64,000 nucleotides of DNA, from the NCBI GenBank assembly GCA_903632075.3, contig CAHIKZ030000961.1, positions 563,501 to 627,500 of the forward strand. The letters run 5' to 3'. The notes beneath the pieces were generated by a model. That model made no database searches. It saw only the letters and a program-made list of their open reading frames with translations, and was not told the origin of the DNA. The position numbers and the translations under genes were made by a program. Source of the stretch: Acanthosepion pharaonis (lineage: Eukaryota > Mollusca > Cephalopoda > Sepiida > Sepiidae). Below, in pieces: positions 1 to 10,754 of this stretch (position 1 is its first letter; each line of letters starts with the position of its first letter).

Positions 1-761
1 AAAAAAAAATTTTTTTTTTCATTATTTAATATTAGAGAAATATAAAAATCATTAAAACTAAAACTGAAACTGGATACTGTTAAAATGTTTACGTAATATG
101 AAGTAAATAGTAAAGTATATATACAAATATAAATTTCTATATAGGCGCCATTCGTTGCACGAAAGACAACTAAGCGATATTCAGTTTATGTCTATTGCGC
201 TCTGAGACATAAAAAACATAACATTAATAAAACTATTAATATCATTAAAAGAACATTAATAATAACATATAATATAATATGCACCAATATAATTTAGCTG
301 CCACCAAAAACATATAATATAATATGCAACAAAAATTTAGCTGCAACTTAGTTTTTCGCAATGTCTAAAGAATTTGTGGATACTCCGTAGTTCGGACGAA
401 TTCCATTTTTTTCCATTATTTTTTTTATTTTTTTTAGTTCACGAAGTTGCAGCCGACACCGTGTACATCTCGGGTTTCTTTGAATTTTTGTTAAATTCTG
501 AAATGTCGAATTTTATTTTCTGAGGGCGTATGCATAGCTCGTTTCAAAAACATTCACTAAGATGCTTATCGCTGTGTGTTCTTAAGATTCTCTCCCCTGG
601 ACAACTTCACAGGGCGCACAACCTCCCCTTACCCGCCTTTTTCAGTTCTCAATGACCCTACTATCGAATCACTAATTAAATTGTTTATTCGTTCATGGTT
701 AATATTCCCCACAAGCAATTAAGACGTATGTTTGGTCTACTGATCGAGTAAGTCAGCCATC
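1..761. other. AT-rich non-coding stretch
   Basis: No credible coding frame, tRNA or repeat boundary was recognised. The stretch starts with an A-run followed by a T-run and is AT-rich up to about 540, then slightly more balanced. It has no resemblance I could place to the dispersed families found elsewhere in the window. Confidence 0.4.
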
Positions 762-972
762 GGTTATATAGCCTTGAATGGTAATCAGTCTACTGCAGAA
801 AAAATGGCAACCTACTGCGGGAAAAATCTTCTGCCTCCACTGAAGACAGTCATGACCGCCCAAGCGTGTATCACGTATGGCACTTAACTGAAAGAGTCAA
901 CAGTTATTTAAATAGGGAAATTGTGGAGAGACATGATCGCAGAAGCGTGTATCACTTATGACACTTAACTGA
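762..972 (+). repeat. SINE-A fragment (3' half, end duplicated)
   Basis: The segment matches by eye the 3' half of the tRNA-derived SINE seen complete at 50307-50597: a 'tatagccttgaatgg' stretch, 'ggcaacctactgcggg', then 'gcgtgtatcac' and an 'ttaactga' end. The last 40 bases or so occur twice (ending near 890 and near 970), so the 3' end is locally duplicated. The tRNA-like head is missing, so it could not be transcribed from its own promoter. Confidence 0.6.
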
Positions 973-1693
973 TTGACTGATGTCATAAAAGCGAAAATAA
1001 ACGTGACCGTTCGTGTAACGTTTTCCGCTGTTTAAAGACTAAAAGTCGACGTCTAACAGACAAAAATACAGTATACTCGTGTAATTTGCGATCTCGCGTA
1101 TCGTGCGACCCCCAAATTTCCACTTATAAAAAATGATTTCATCATTTCACCTTGTGTATTTTGCGAATTCCTCCTTTTATGAGAGACCAAATTACAATAG
1201 ACTAGCCTCTTTTCCGCTATCTTCTACTTAAATAAGTTAAAAAAGTAAAAGAGAATAATAAAAGTATCGTTAGTAACGCTGTACTCGTTGCATAAACGCG
1301 TACAGCAATAAACAATCGAACGAGAAACATCTAAACATCTTATAAACATAAACAATGGAAAAGATGAATATTCACTGTTTGTATTTTATAATACGATATT
1401 AATATGTTAATATTATATGCATTATTATAGGATACGTTTAAGTAAAATATCAATTTTATCAAAATCATGTTTATTTTAAATACAGCTCTACTTTTGACTA
1501 TAGTAAATAGTGTATGATGCGCCCCCCACCCCTTAAATTTAAATTCAAAATTAGGTCTTCAAAGGTCGCGTGATGGGCGAGTATATACGGTAATTAAAGT
1601 TTCTATTGAACATAAATTGGGGGACCGATTTTCTATTGTTATAAAGTAATAAACTGATCCTCCAAGAATTACTACATATTATAATTGGAAATA
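973..1693. other. Non-coding stretch with MITE ends
   Basis: No gene is visible. Two short pieces resemble the ends of the MITE family at 1694-1867 and 2440-2637: one around 1078-1115 ('ctcgcgtatcgtgcgacc') and one at 1540-1592, which ends in 'gagtatatacgg' followed by TA. They look like eroded or partial copies. Confidence 0.4.
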
Positions 1694-1865
1694 TACTGTA
1701 TATACTCATATAGCGTACGATGTTTATTTTAAATAGAGCTGTACTTTTTGACTACAGTAAAGGAAAGGGCCAGCAGTATATACGCTAATTTTAAATCTCA
1801 TGTATGATACGACCTCCTTAAAATCAGCTTCAAAATTAGGTCTTCAAAGATCGCATGGTACGCGA

Positions 1866-1867
<2 letters not shown>
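1694..1867. mobile_element. MITE copy, pogo/Tc1-like ends
   Basis: The left end ('ctgtatatactcatatagc') and the right end ('ggtcttcaaagatcgc', then 'gcgagtgtata') correspond to the two ends of the better-kept copy at 2440-2637. The middle shares 'gggccagcagtatata' and 'gtatgatacgacc' with that copy. There is no coding capacity. The right end runs directly into a (TA)n array, as expected of a TA-targeting element. Superfamily is inferred from TA flanks and small size only. Confidence 0.5.

Positions 1868-1918
<51 letters not shown>
1868..1918. repeat. (TA)n microsatellite
   Basis: About 50 bp of uninterrupted TA, lying between two MITEs (1694-1867 and 1919-2087). Its continuation at 2088-2141 suggests one array that was split by the second MITE. 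Confidence 0.95.
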
Positions 1919-1921
<3 letters not shown>

Positions 1922-2082
1922 TGTAACCCGGATATGAGACCCGGATATAAGAGAGATTTTCTCTGGTACCAAATTAGAGCCTGTGTTAATGTATATATAA
2001 AATAGACCAAACCCGGATATAAGAGAAACACGGATATAAGAGACTTCTTATCCGGTCCCGACAACTCTCTTATATCAGGTTA

Positions 2083-2087
<5 letters not shown>
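1919..2087. mobile_element. 169-bp MITE with TIRs, inserted in (TA)n
   Basis: The left end reads CAGTGTAACC and the right end, reverse-complemented, TAGTGTAACC. TA lies immediately outside both ends and the element sits inside a (TA)n array, so a TA target duplication fits. Subterminal motifs 'acccggatataagaga' recur several times in both orientations, the layout typical of transposase-binding sites in pogo/Tigger-type Tc1-mariner MITEs. It has no coding frame. Family assignment is inference from ends and target. Confidence 0.75.

Positions 2088-2141
<54 letters not shown>
2088..2141. repeat. (TA)n microsatellite
   Basis: Right half of the array split by the 1919-2087 MITE. Confidence 0.95.
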
Positions 2142-2142
<1 letters not shown>

Positions 2143-2149
2143 CAAAACA

Positions 2150-3095
2150 AACTTTTAGAAGTTTTTCCAAGTTACTTAAATCCAGTCTAGATTATAGAAA
2201 GGATAGTACATACAATGGCCAAAAATAGGGGATGAGTTTAATGCTAAAGAACAATACAAAACTGGACCCCCACTTTCTATTATCCTTTCATTTGATTACC
2301 TGTATTTTTTAGAATTTCATCTATGAATCTACTATGACCAATAAATGGGGGATGTTTTTAGTACTTAAGAACAATACAAAACTGATCCCCCTCTTTTTAC
2401 CATCCTTTCATTTGATTATCTATAAGGATTTTTTAGTTACCGTATATAATCACGTACCATGCAACATTTGAAGACCTAATTTTAAAGCTAATTTGACTAG
2501 ATATATAGTTTGGACACTTTCGTAAGCAGGGCCAGCAGTATATAGGCTAGATTTATATCTCGTGTATGATACGACCCCCTTAAAATTAGCTTCATAATTA
2601 GGTCTTCAAAGATCGCATGATACGCGAATATAGACGGTATATATAACAAACCAACCTATTAGAAGGTTTTTTGGAAGTTACTTAAAACCTGTCTAGATTA
2701 TAGAAATGGATATGATATACAATGGACAAGAAATGGGGGATGGGTTTAGTACTAAAGAACAATACAAAACTGATCCCTCACTTTCTATCATCCTTTCATT
2801 TGATTACCTATAAGGATGTTTTTGAATTTCAGCTATGAGTCTACTATGGCCAAGAAATGGGGGATGTTTTTAGTACTAAAACAATACAAAACTGATCCCT
2901 CACTTTCTATCATCCTTTCATCTGATTACTTACAAGGAAGTTACTTAAAACCTGTCTAGATTATAGAAATGGATATAATATAGATTATAGAAATGGATAT
3001 AATATAAAATGGACAAGAAATTGGGGATGTGTTTAGTACTAAAGAACAATACAAAACTGATCCCTCACTTTCTATCATCTTTTCATTTGAGTATT
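2150..3095. repeat. Degenerate tandem block, ~120-165 bp units
   Basis: A landmark 'caatacaaaactg' followed by 'atccc' (or 'gacccc') recurs at about 2252, 2371, 2761, 2882 and 3047. Each is preceded by 'ggggatg.gtttagta' and followed by 'ctttctatcatcctttcat'. Unit spacing is about 120 bp, or 165 bp where an extra 'cctgtctagattatagaa' block is present. A MITE (2440-2637) sits inside. No coding potential. A related piece with 'gagggatcagtttat' is near 10035. Confidence 0.75.
2440..2637. mobile_element. ~198-bp MITE with ~55-bp imperfect TIRs
   Basis: Both ends, read inward, give CCGT-TATA, then CGTA-CATGC, then 'tttgaagacctaatt' and 'aagctaattt'. TA lies on both sides (2438-2439 and 2638-2639). 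It interrupts the tandem block at 2150-3095, so it is younger than that block. There is no open frame. Tc1-mariner/pogo type is inferred from the TA duplication. Confidence 0.7.
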
Positions 3096-3603
3096 AACAG
3101 TTTGATATTAGAAGAGTTTTTAATAAGCGGCTTTCAGAAAAGCTCTGTGATTTGGTTGTAAATTGATTTCTCTCAAAAGTCAATTTGCTTCTCTTGGTTT
3201 GTGTGCTTCTTCCGCCATAGAAAGACCGCATTTCAATGCCTAAAATCAACCACATCAAAACTTGTAGATTTTTTCCATGTCCAACGGAGACAAAGCTGTG
3301 ATATTGTCAAAATTGTAACTCTTCGTATTTCATGATCCGGTACAACAGATGAGAAGAGAACGGATATAATAGAATAATTTCCGAAATGAAAGTTGATTAG
3401 CATGGTTAGAGAAATCAGCGTTCAAAAGACTGGTTTTTACTTGTCATCCAAAATGCATCCTCTGAAATGTGGGAAATACGATATTAACTCAGCTACAAAG
3501 CAAATCACATGCGAGAAGCAATTTGGATAATAAACTTCGGAAATGGCAAGGAAAATTTGATAGAATTGGTGTCAGTCTCAATCTGTTCGTCGAATAGTTC
3601 TGA
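3096..3603. other. Non-coding, unassigned
   Basis: Nothing recognisable. A short frame opening at 3509 runs on only because the adjoining (TCTA)n has no stop codons in that frame. Confidence 0.4.
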
Positions 3604-3605
3604 TT

Positions 3606-3642
<37 letters not shown>

Positions 3643-3683
3643 ATCTATCTATCTATCTATCTCAATCATACCTTTTATCTATC

Positions 3684-3724
<41 letters not shown>

Positions 3725-3740
3725 TATCAATCATATCTAT

Positions 3741-3810
<70 letters not shown>

Positions 3811-3826
3811 CAATCAATCATATCAT

Positions 3827-3860
<34 letters not shown>

Positions 3861-3900
3861 CAATCTAGTCATATCTATCTATCTATCTATCTATCTATCT
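3604..3900. repeat. (TCTA)n tetranucleotide array
   Basis: About 300 bp of TCTA with four short interruptions containing 'caatcata' or 'tttatc'. The interruptions are themselves similar to each other, which suggests expansion of a larger compound unit rather than pure slippage. The array translates to (SIYL)n, which is an artefact. Confidence 0.95.
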
Positions 3901-4480
3901 GTTTTCATAAGTAATCAATATGATTGATAGAGCTGACATATTTGTTTGTGTTATTTTTTTACTTGATTATTATATTATTTTGTTTATTTGTATTTATACA
4001 TTTCAGTCTTCGATTTGTTTTCATGTCTGCATTTTGAGATGAGCTCAGATCTTTTCATTTAGTAATTTATTTTGGTCTGGGAAGGTAATAACAGCTATTT
4101 TTTCCTCCAAGCAAAATTTACAGGTTTTGATTTATTGTTGTAGGCTGATGATCTTTTCCGTATTTTCCATGATATTTTTGGTGTGATTTGTGTTTTCTTT
4201 TTAATTTCCCACATATACTTGGAAAGCATTGTAGTGTTCACGTATTTACTATGTGTGCATACTATCATCAGCCTACAACAATCAATCAAATATTGACCCA
4301 TGTATATAAATATCCGATGAAATAGCCAGCATTCGCGCCCTGACGGTTGCGTGCAGCATGAAAAAGCCTGTCGCCTTTGAGTGTCGACTTCAATGTTCAC
4401 CTTTATATTTATATTTACATACGCTCGATCTGATATTGAGCACTTTATCCCATAAATATAGCACACCTTAAAACAATATT
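3901..4480. repeat. Dispersed repeat W, copy 1
   Basis: The segment 3950-4258 matches 17540-17870: 'catgtctgcattttgagatg', 'gagctcagatc', 'ggtctgggaa..taataacagcta', then 'tttcctccaagcaaa' and 'cttggaaagcattgta'. From about 4260 it is joined to a reverse-oriented piece of the (TA)n-linked repeat X ('gcctgtcgcctttgag', 'gagcactttatcccataaat'). No coding frame is credible. Function and class are unknown. Confidence 0.65.
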
Positions 4481-4484
4481 TTTC

Positions 4485-4620
4485 ATATATATATTATATA
4501 TATATATATTATTATTATATATATGTATATTATTATATATATTATTATATTATATTAATAATAAATTATATATATATAATATATATATATTAATAATAAA
4601 TTATTAATATATATTAATAT
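4485..4620. repeat. Compound AT-rich simple sequence
   Basis: A mix of (TA)n with ATT/AAT interruptions, following the repeat X/W fragment. Confidence 0.8.
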
Positions 4621-4965
4621 TTTTATTTAAAAAATATTTTACATCGTGACATAAAAAATTCGGAACTTAAAAATTCTTCTGTCGTCAGGTGATAACTTAT
4701 CGAAATAATTTACTTTTGGAAAGAGAAAAAAATACATTAGCTCATTTTAGACTTTAAAAAGAAGGGGAACAAGATTTCAAAATTTTGTGGGTATGTCTAG
4801 CTTGACCAATCAAAAACAGTCAAGGCTAAAGCAGAAAAATGACAAATATAGGTTGAAGGTTAGGGGTAGGTGTGTTATTCATTCATGTCTAGATGCACTG
4901 ACATTTTTAAGACGCGTCACCATTAGCTTACATCCGTTTATGAATACAACTTTAAACTACATTGC

Positions 4966-5001
<36 letters not shown>

Positions 5002-5035
5002 AGTGTGTGCGTGTAAAATGTGTGTGTATATATAT
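4966..5035. repeat. (TA)n(TG)n microsatellite
   Basis: Short TA run followed by TG runs with interruptions, ending in a further TA run. Confidence 0.9.
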
Positions 5036-5135
5036 ACGTATATGTATGCAAATTTTTATATCTATTATTTATATATCATATATGCGCGGTACGTATTGAA
5101 AAGTGCTCAATATCAGTGACAGAGCTAACATATTT

Positions 5136-5248
5136 AGTTAGATTGATGTGAGTTTGTGACCCTGGGTTTCACGTTATTTGCGATCGTCATATAAACGCAG
5201 ATACCGTGAAAGCGTAAAACCTAGGGTCACAAACTCACATCAATCCAA

Positions 5249-5250
<2 letters not shown>
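5136..5250. mobile_element. 115-bp foldback MITE
   Basis: Two 34-bp arms (5136-5169 and 5217-5250) are inverted complements with two mismatches; each reads AGTT.GATTGATGTGAG and onward. They enclose a 47-bp spacer that itself contains a short 'tttcacg/cgtgaaa' hairpin. The right arm abuts a (TA)n array. It has no coding capacity. The transposase source is unknown. Confidence 0.8.

Positions 5251-5251
<1 letters not shown>

Positions 5252-5317
<66 letters not shown>
5252..5317. repeat. (TA)n microsatellite
   Basis: About 65 bp of perfect TA between a foldback MITE and a SINE-A copy. Confidence 0.95.
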
Positions 5318-5319
<2 letters not shown>

Positions 5320-5325
5320 AGACAC

Positions 5326-5465
5326 GGTGGAGTAATGGATAGCGGCATGGATTACATTCACTTACGTGCTAATACCCTTGGGAAAGGTGTGAATCCTCTT
5401 CTCCCTCCAGCTATGGGTAAATAGCAGGACAGACTGGGTTCTATAGCCTTGCATGCCAACTGGTC
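5326..5465 (+). repeat. SINE-A, tRNA-derived, internally deleted
   Basis: The head 'cggtggagtaatggatagcg' is an A-box-like tRNA start. The B-box present in the fuller copy (50307-50597) is missing because the sequence jumps from 'ggcatgg' to 'attacattcacttacgtg'. The SINE then runs to 'actgggttctatagcc' and is fused to a different repeat at about 5461. It cannot be a functional Pol III unit without the B-box. Confidence 0.7.
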
Positions 5466-5650
5466 TAGGAGAAGGACAACTCGGAATTCAAAACCTGGGA
5501 GGCTCGTTTGGGGACCTTGTGGCACGTAAGTGCACCAGGTCTCTGTATTAGGCCCTTCAAAAAGTGTGGATGTTCTTGCACGAAACCTTCACCACTATAA
5601 TCAAATTTCATGTGATGTTGTCGGGCTGTCGGTTTCCTAGGAACCAATCT
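5466..5650 (+). repeat. Dispersed repeat B, copy 1
   Basis: Closely similar to 61538-61722: shared blocks 'gggaccttgtggcac', 'gtgcaccag', 'ctctgtatt', 'ggccctt.aaaaagtgtgg', and an ending near 'gttggttcgtagga' (here 'gtcggtttcctagga'). It is fused to SINE-A at its left. The class is not known; tRNA-related SINE tail is possible. Confidence 0.6.
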
Positions 5651-5696
5651 GCTTGACCCTCACACGTCGAATTCGACGGGAGAGTCGCGTATATTA

Positions 5697-6426
5697 ACAA
5701 CTAGCAGCATAGCCCGGCGTTTCCCGTGCTTGATTCAAAAGTCGTACGACTCATACAGTAATCGCTATTACTTGACTTAAAATATTTTTGCCCTTCCTTG
5801 CCTTTAAAGGAGTGCCCTTTGCCGTGCTGATGTTGCTACATGCCTTACTTCTTGCCTATCTCACACTGCGAATTTTTTCTAAACTCTATACTAAACATTA
5901 AATCTGTCACGAAAAAAGAACTAAACAAAATGAACACAAAACGATCAGCTTTAAAAAAAGACTCGTAACTGGAAAAAGCGAATGAAAAAAGAATGTTAAC
6001 AACAAATACTTTTTCACACCCAACCCAGTTCTGCAGAATTGGAATCAACGTTGAGTTTAAGCAAGCGAATTAGCCAATTGGAGTAAAGTACCATGCAGAT
6101 TGTGACGAATGCTGCTATCGATTTTTTTTGCATGCTAGTTAATATTCGTGTCAGTCAGCTGTTGGCTCTCACGCTGGCCAATAGAATCTTCCTGCCTATT
6201 CGTGGTAGCCAGCTATTGGCTCTGACTCTGGCCGGAAACTACATGAAAACTGCCGTAGAAGCATGAAAAAATCGATTATTTCCACTATCGATGGGAGTTG
6301 GGAAATGCAAAGTCGGCCTTGGCCTTCTCGCTAACTTGGAGCATGTGCATGTAAATTTTGGTGCAAATCCGTCGAAAATTGCGGCCGTGCATTCGTTACA
6401 CACACACACTGCCTTTTATAAATAGA
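5697..6426 (+). repeat. Repeat with RTE-like 3' end
   Basis: It begins with 'agcagcatagcccggcgt' and ends with a 'gtgcattcgttac', (AC)n, 'tgccttttataaatagaga' arrangement. This end layout (conserved tail, short CA run, 'ctttataaatagag') is typical of widespread RTE-type non-LTR retrotransposon or derived SINE 3' ends in invertebrates. No RT frame is present. Boundaries are approximate and class is inferred. Confidence 0.4.
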
Positions 6427-6640
6427 GATAAGTTAATTTTAGAATTTAAAAAAAAAATGTTTTTGCATTTATCTTAAACTTATCTTAACATTTCATCTGT
6501 CTTAAAGGGGCCTCTAATCAATCAAAGTCTGTTTATACCTGTGTCTCAGTGAAGTCATATGTATGGCAGATCTGTCATTTGAGATCGAATAATCTAACTT
6601 TGTGTTTTTGTCGGTTTGGTGAGCTGCAGTTTTTTTCTCC

Positions 6641-6740
6641 GTTTCCTGCACCCGGATAAATCTAACACTACACCGTGGATATTTTAATCTGTTTCCTGCA
6701 CCCGGATAAATCTAAAACTACACCGTGGATATTTTAATCC
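6641..6740. repeat. 50-bp tandem duplication
   Basis: Two head-to-tail copies (6641-6690, 6691-6740) of a unit beginning 'gtttcctgcacccggataaa' differ at about two positions. This is a recent local duplication with no coding meaning. Confidence 0.9.
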
Positions 6741-7062
6741 TGTCATAACTAGGATCAGTTATTTTCAATCCTCAATTAACATTAAACATTACTGATCACT
6801 GGTTGTCATTACATGTCCTAAATAAATCCTGAACAAATTCCAGTCATACGAACATAGATCAATTAGTTTGTCGTCTGAAATGTTGATTTTGATCAGAGAT
6901 CTACATATTTATTTTACTAATGGTCGCCAAATACAAACTTTAGATCCACTCAAATAGAGGGCTATTGAATGAGGTTATGTATTTATTTTTTTTTTACAGT
7001 AAGGTTCATTCTGTAACATGTCCGGTGGCATCTCCAAGTAGAGGGTTACGTCAAGAGGCAGT

Positions 7063-7440
7063 TTATATGGATAAGGGGGATAGATAATGATTACCTCTAG
7101 ACTTGAACAGCTTAAGATTGTAATTATCATGGAAACATCCTCTTGAGAGTCGGTTCCACAGAGCAGTAGTCCGCGGGAAGAAGTTGTTTAAGTGGAACTT
7201 ATCACAGATGGAATACGGGAGGAATAGGGGCTGGTTTTCTACAATGTAAATGGCATGGCGGCTCCTAGCCGTGAAGGGTAGACCTGGCGGAACCAAGGAA
7301 TGTATTTCGGCCGAGCACTTTCCTTGAAAGTAACGATAGAGCAATGAAACCCTCGCCACATCCCACCTGTGAGACAAGTGTTGGAGGGTGGAAAATAATT
7401 CGTTACCCAAAAGGACTCCGAGAAGCTATTGATGTATGAA
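7063..7440 (-). pseudogene. Jockey-like LINE, RT C-terminal remnant
   Basis: The minus strand encodes a 115-residue frame (7063-7410) with the pattern LFSTLQHLSHRWDVARVSLL, YRYFQGKCSAEIHSLVPP, then RSRHA, FFPRTTALWNRL and NLKLFKS. This is the usual extreme C-terminus of jockey/CR1-group reverse transcriptase proteins of invertebrate non-LTR elements. The corresponding fragment of the same family is at 9329-9845 on the plus strand. The catalytic RT core is not present, so this is a 5'-truncated dead copy. The upstream codons are partly preserved in another frame (to about 7440). Confidence 0.75.
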
Positions 7441-8387
7441 GGCATTGTAGTTTCCGTTCATAGGACGAGATCTAGGTAGCGTCCTGTTTGGTCAAAATTC
7501 TGTCCTTTAGTCGTGAAACTGAAGCAACCTCTTCAGGGCGCGGGCCTGGCTGATGGGATGTGGAGGCCGTGCATTACACAGACTTTACCTACAACTCCCC
7601 CGCTGTCGTCCGTATCGACAAAATCCAACGGAATACGGGGCATTACATTCAATAATTGCCATAAAGGTGTCAGTATTGACAGACGACCGCCTTCACAGTT
7701 TTCTGTCTGGATTTACTTCCACAGCCCTTTCTCTGTTTGCATATAACAGGGGTTTAAAATCAGGGTTTTCCTTCCCCTAGATGGAATGCCTTCCTGGGCT
7801 TTAGAGCTCTATCTACCGGAAGTGGAGGACAGAGGGCGAAAATTAATTGAATTTAGAGGATAGTTACCGATTGATCCTTGGTGTGAAAAGGTTAAGACTG
7901 TCGTGTTAGGAGGCATCGACGTGAGAATCGATTCCACAGTTCGATGTGATTAATGGAGAAGTCTTAAGTTTGGTTCATTGAAGGAAATTATGCCGAAAAA
8001 GAAATATTTGTTTAGTCAATTTTTTTTTTTAATGAAGACGAAGGTGTACTGATTCGTTTAACAAAAGATTGCGCTAAATCTTTATTTTCAAGTTCATACA
8101 GTTCTTTCTTTGGGCATTAAATGATTAGCGGACCGCACACCTGAGTTACGTTCTAAATGCCTGATTTGCTTTATCAACTACAGGTAATCGATATCGATTT
8201 CTGTGGAGACTTCGGCTTTAGACGCAGGCGATGCTAACATCGATTTTGTTAATCTGTGAATAAAGATATTACATTAAAACATTTCTTTTGATAAAATCGA
8301 AAATTGTGAATATTTTAGAACCCAAACTGTTTTTGCTTTCTTTTGTCTGAAGTACATTTTAAAAAGTAATTGTAGTAATATTCTTCT
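7441..8387. other. Non-coding, unassigned
   Basis: Frames at 7513-7780 overlap each other in two registers and have no recognisable motif. The stretch is somewhat richer in GC near 7520-7820. No repeat family member was identified. Confidence 0.35.
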
Positions 8388-8585
8388 TCTATGTATCATG
8401 TCCCTTCAGCGCGTAGTCAATCATGGCGCTCTCTAACTTCCTATTCTTGTGGCCTTTTTTCCGCTATCCATTAGCACAAGATCGTCATTTAGTTTTATGC
8501 CTTCCTCTGTCTCTCTTAACCTCTGTATGCCGTCTGAGGGTTAAATTTTCCAAACCCTCATTATTTTCAAAAGAAATTCAGACGT
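8388..8585 (-). pseudogene. LINE-1f C-terminal fragment
   Basis: Read on the minus strand, the sequence gives NEGLENLTL, then KRDRGR, and later RKLESAMIDYALKGHDT with gaps and stops. This matches the C-terminus of the LINE-1f family present at 24541-24890, 29110-29670 and 42623-43200. It is a short decayed tail. Confidence 0.65.
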
Positions 8586-8589
8586 CCCC

Positions 8590-9325
8590 TCTGATTTTTA
8601 TTATAAGTGCCCTTTTTGTTGCCATTTTTTAAAAAAAAATTTCCTTGTAACTAACTTGTTTTATCTATAGAATTCTTCTGTAGAACCTTATTGATAAATA
8701 TAAAATTAACCGTCGATTTATTGAATTTTTTTTAAGAGAATTTAAAATAAATGGTAATCCGAAAGTAGAAGATCAAATGAAGTACGGCTTTAGAAATATG
8801 CATGAATTCCTGTGGGGTCTGCAAAAAACACTAGTTTGGTGTTATCCTGATGGAAAACAAAATCATTTTCAATAAACGGCATAATTTAATTTTTCAGAGT
8901 CTGTTTTTTTTCCGGTATCCAAAGAGCATCAAATAATGAAAAGGCAGCCAATGACATTAAATTTTTATTTTTAACGTAAAGAAAATCTTCAAAATTCACA
9001 CACGAATCGGAGAAAAAGACACGTTGAACAGTCAGCTTTCAGAATCAGTGGATATAATTTATAAATTGTGTGTTTACCACCAATTGAAAAAAAAATACTA
9101 CAAATATTTGCTTCAGGTCAGTAGTTAGATGGGTAACCGATTGGAAATACCAGCTGCTGTAAGCTTGGATGTATGGTTAGTGTGTTCGCTATATTCACTT
9201 ACACGAACATACATACCATTGGAAGGTATGAATTCACGACGTCTACCCCACCAGCTTAATTTAATTTACTTTGGATTAACTAGCAACATTTGTATGCCTA
9301 AATCATTAATATAGATTATTGCTGC
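8590..9325. other. Non-coding, unassigned
   Basis: AT-rich DNA without a supported gene or repeat. Confidence 0.35.
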
Positions 9326-9328
9326 CAT

Positions 9329-9845
9329 ATGTGGCTCGGTGTCCCTTCTGTTAGACTCAAGGTTCTAGATAAGATCCAAAGACGGATATGCAATGTAAGT
9401 GGCCCTGATCTGGCATCTCGTCTGCAGTCGCTCTCTCCCAGACGTGTCGTCGCCTCCCTCTGTCTTTTTTACAAATACTTTCATGGTAACTGCTCCGATG
9501 AGCTCTTTTCACTGGTTCCCAGACTTCATTAATTTAAGCGTTCTACTAGGCTGGCATCTCGTTCACACCCTTTTACTGTTGAAACTGTTAAATGTAACCG
9601 TCTCTTCTATTCCAATAGCTTCATGTCTCGCACTTCTCGCCTGTGGAACTCCCTCTTTTTTTCCTGTTTCCCTGATAGCTATAATCTCCAACTATTCAAA
9701 TGTAATGTCAATCGACGTCTCCAGATGCCTTGATCTATCCCCTATCCTTCTCTTCATCCTTTCATCATTCCTCTTTGCTATCGCTCCAACTCCCTGTAAC
9801 CCCTTGCGTGCTAGTGGCTTCCCGCCTTGCTTGGGATGAAACGCT
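9329..9845 (+). pseudogene. Jockey-like LINE, RT C-terminal remnant with 3' end
   Basis: In frame: LDKIQRRICNVSGPDLASRL, QSLSPRRVVASLCLFYKYFH, GNCSDELFSLVPRLH, then after a frameshift near 9530 the downstream part (RLASRSHPFTVETV, SFMSRTSRLWNSLFF, DSYNLQLFKCNVNR) continues in another frame. This matches the 7063-7440 fragment residue by residue over much of its length. After the stop the 3' region includes 'ggcttcccgccttgcttggg' and 'tgaaacgc'; the same block occurs reversed at 62578-62622. The RT core is absent. Confidence 0.8.
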
Positions 9846-10754
9846 TAAAAGAAAAAGAATCTCAAAAAATCCTCACAATCTAAAAAAAAATTCTCGCTTT
9901 AAATAACCTGAAAATGGTTGATATAAAACAAATCAATCAATCAATGAAATACTGACTAACTACACAGGTATGTCTCTTAGATTTATTTACATTCTCTGAA
10001 ATGTACATGCATTGAAACTTGAGTGGCTACAAAGTGAGGGATCAGTTTATATATTGTAATATACAATTGATCCACCACTTTATATCCACATTATAATTTC
10101 TTGTTTGTTTATCATATTCTGATTAGGTATGTATCCACATTTTCTCTCCCAGTTATGACAAATTAAACTTGTATCCATAAATCAGTATTTTATCAAAAAG
10201 AATTCTAAAAATATCTTCTGGCTTTAAGCAACCTTCAAATGTTGATAAGCCCTAGAAAACGAAACAATTAATCAATTAAAGTTTTGTTTCAACCCAATAT
10301 AATTTTAATGCATAAAGATGTGTATGACAAAACCAAATTTTAAATGCAGGAAAGTCATCTCAACACAGTGATCGAAAAAGTATTTTTCGACATTTGTAAG
10401 ACATCCAAAAATCAATTTGGTTGACGAGTGACTAAACCTGAAACGTTTAATTTTAAAATGCGATTAAATGTTAAATTCAATTAATAATCAATTATTAATT
10501 TATTAAAATTAGCATGGAAATGTCAAATCAAAGATTTACGGGTCAGAGAACGACAATTCCGGACTCTCACCAAACCGATCAGGAAAGTGGATCAGCAAAC
10601 CAAGAGGTACAAGGAAGCAACTTTATTGTGATGGGAAAGTGACTGAAGCCGAGATATCAGGTCAGGACCAATAATATTGCTGATTCTTGTTATCAATAAT
10701 TTCTAAAAATATAGCAGGGGCATATGTCGCAGCAATATTCTAAGTATGAATGAA

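Noticed and set aside
3509..3868. 119-codon frame with SIYL repeats
   Set aside because: Translation of (TCTA)n; no protein evidence.
7513..7780. Two overlapping plus-strand frames of 75-77 codons
   Set aside because: They occupy the same DNA in different registers and neither shows a motif or preferred composition.
10040..10074. 35-bp near-palindrome 'ggatcagtttatatattg'...'caattgatcc'
   Set aside because: Imperfect and AT-rich; could arise by chance, and related pieces at 2150-3095 are not palindromic.
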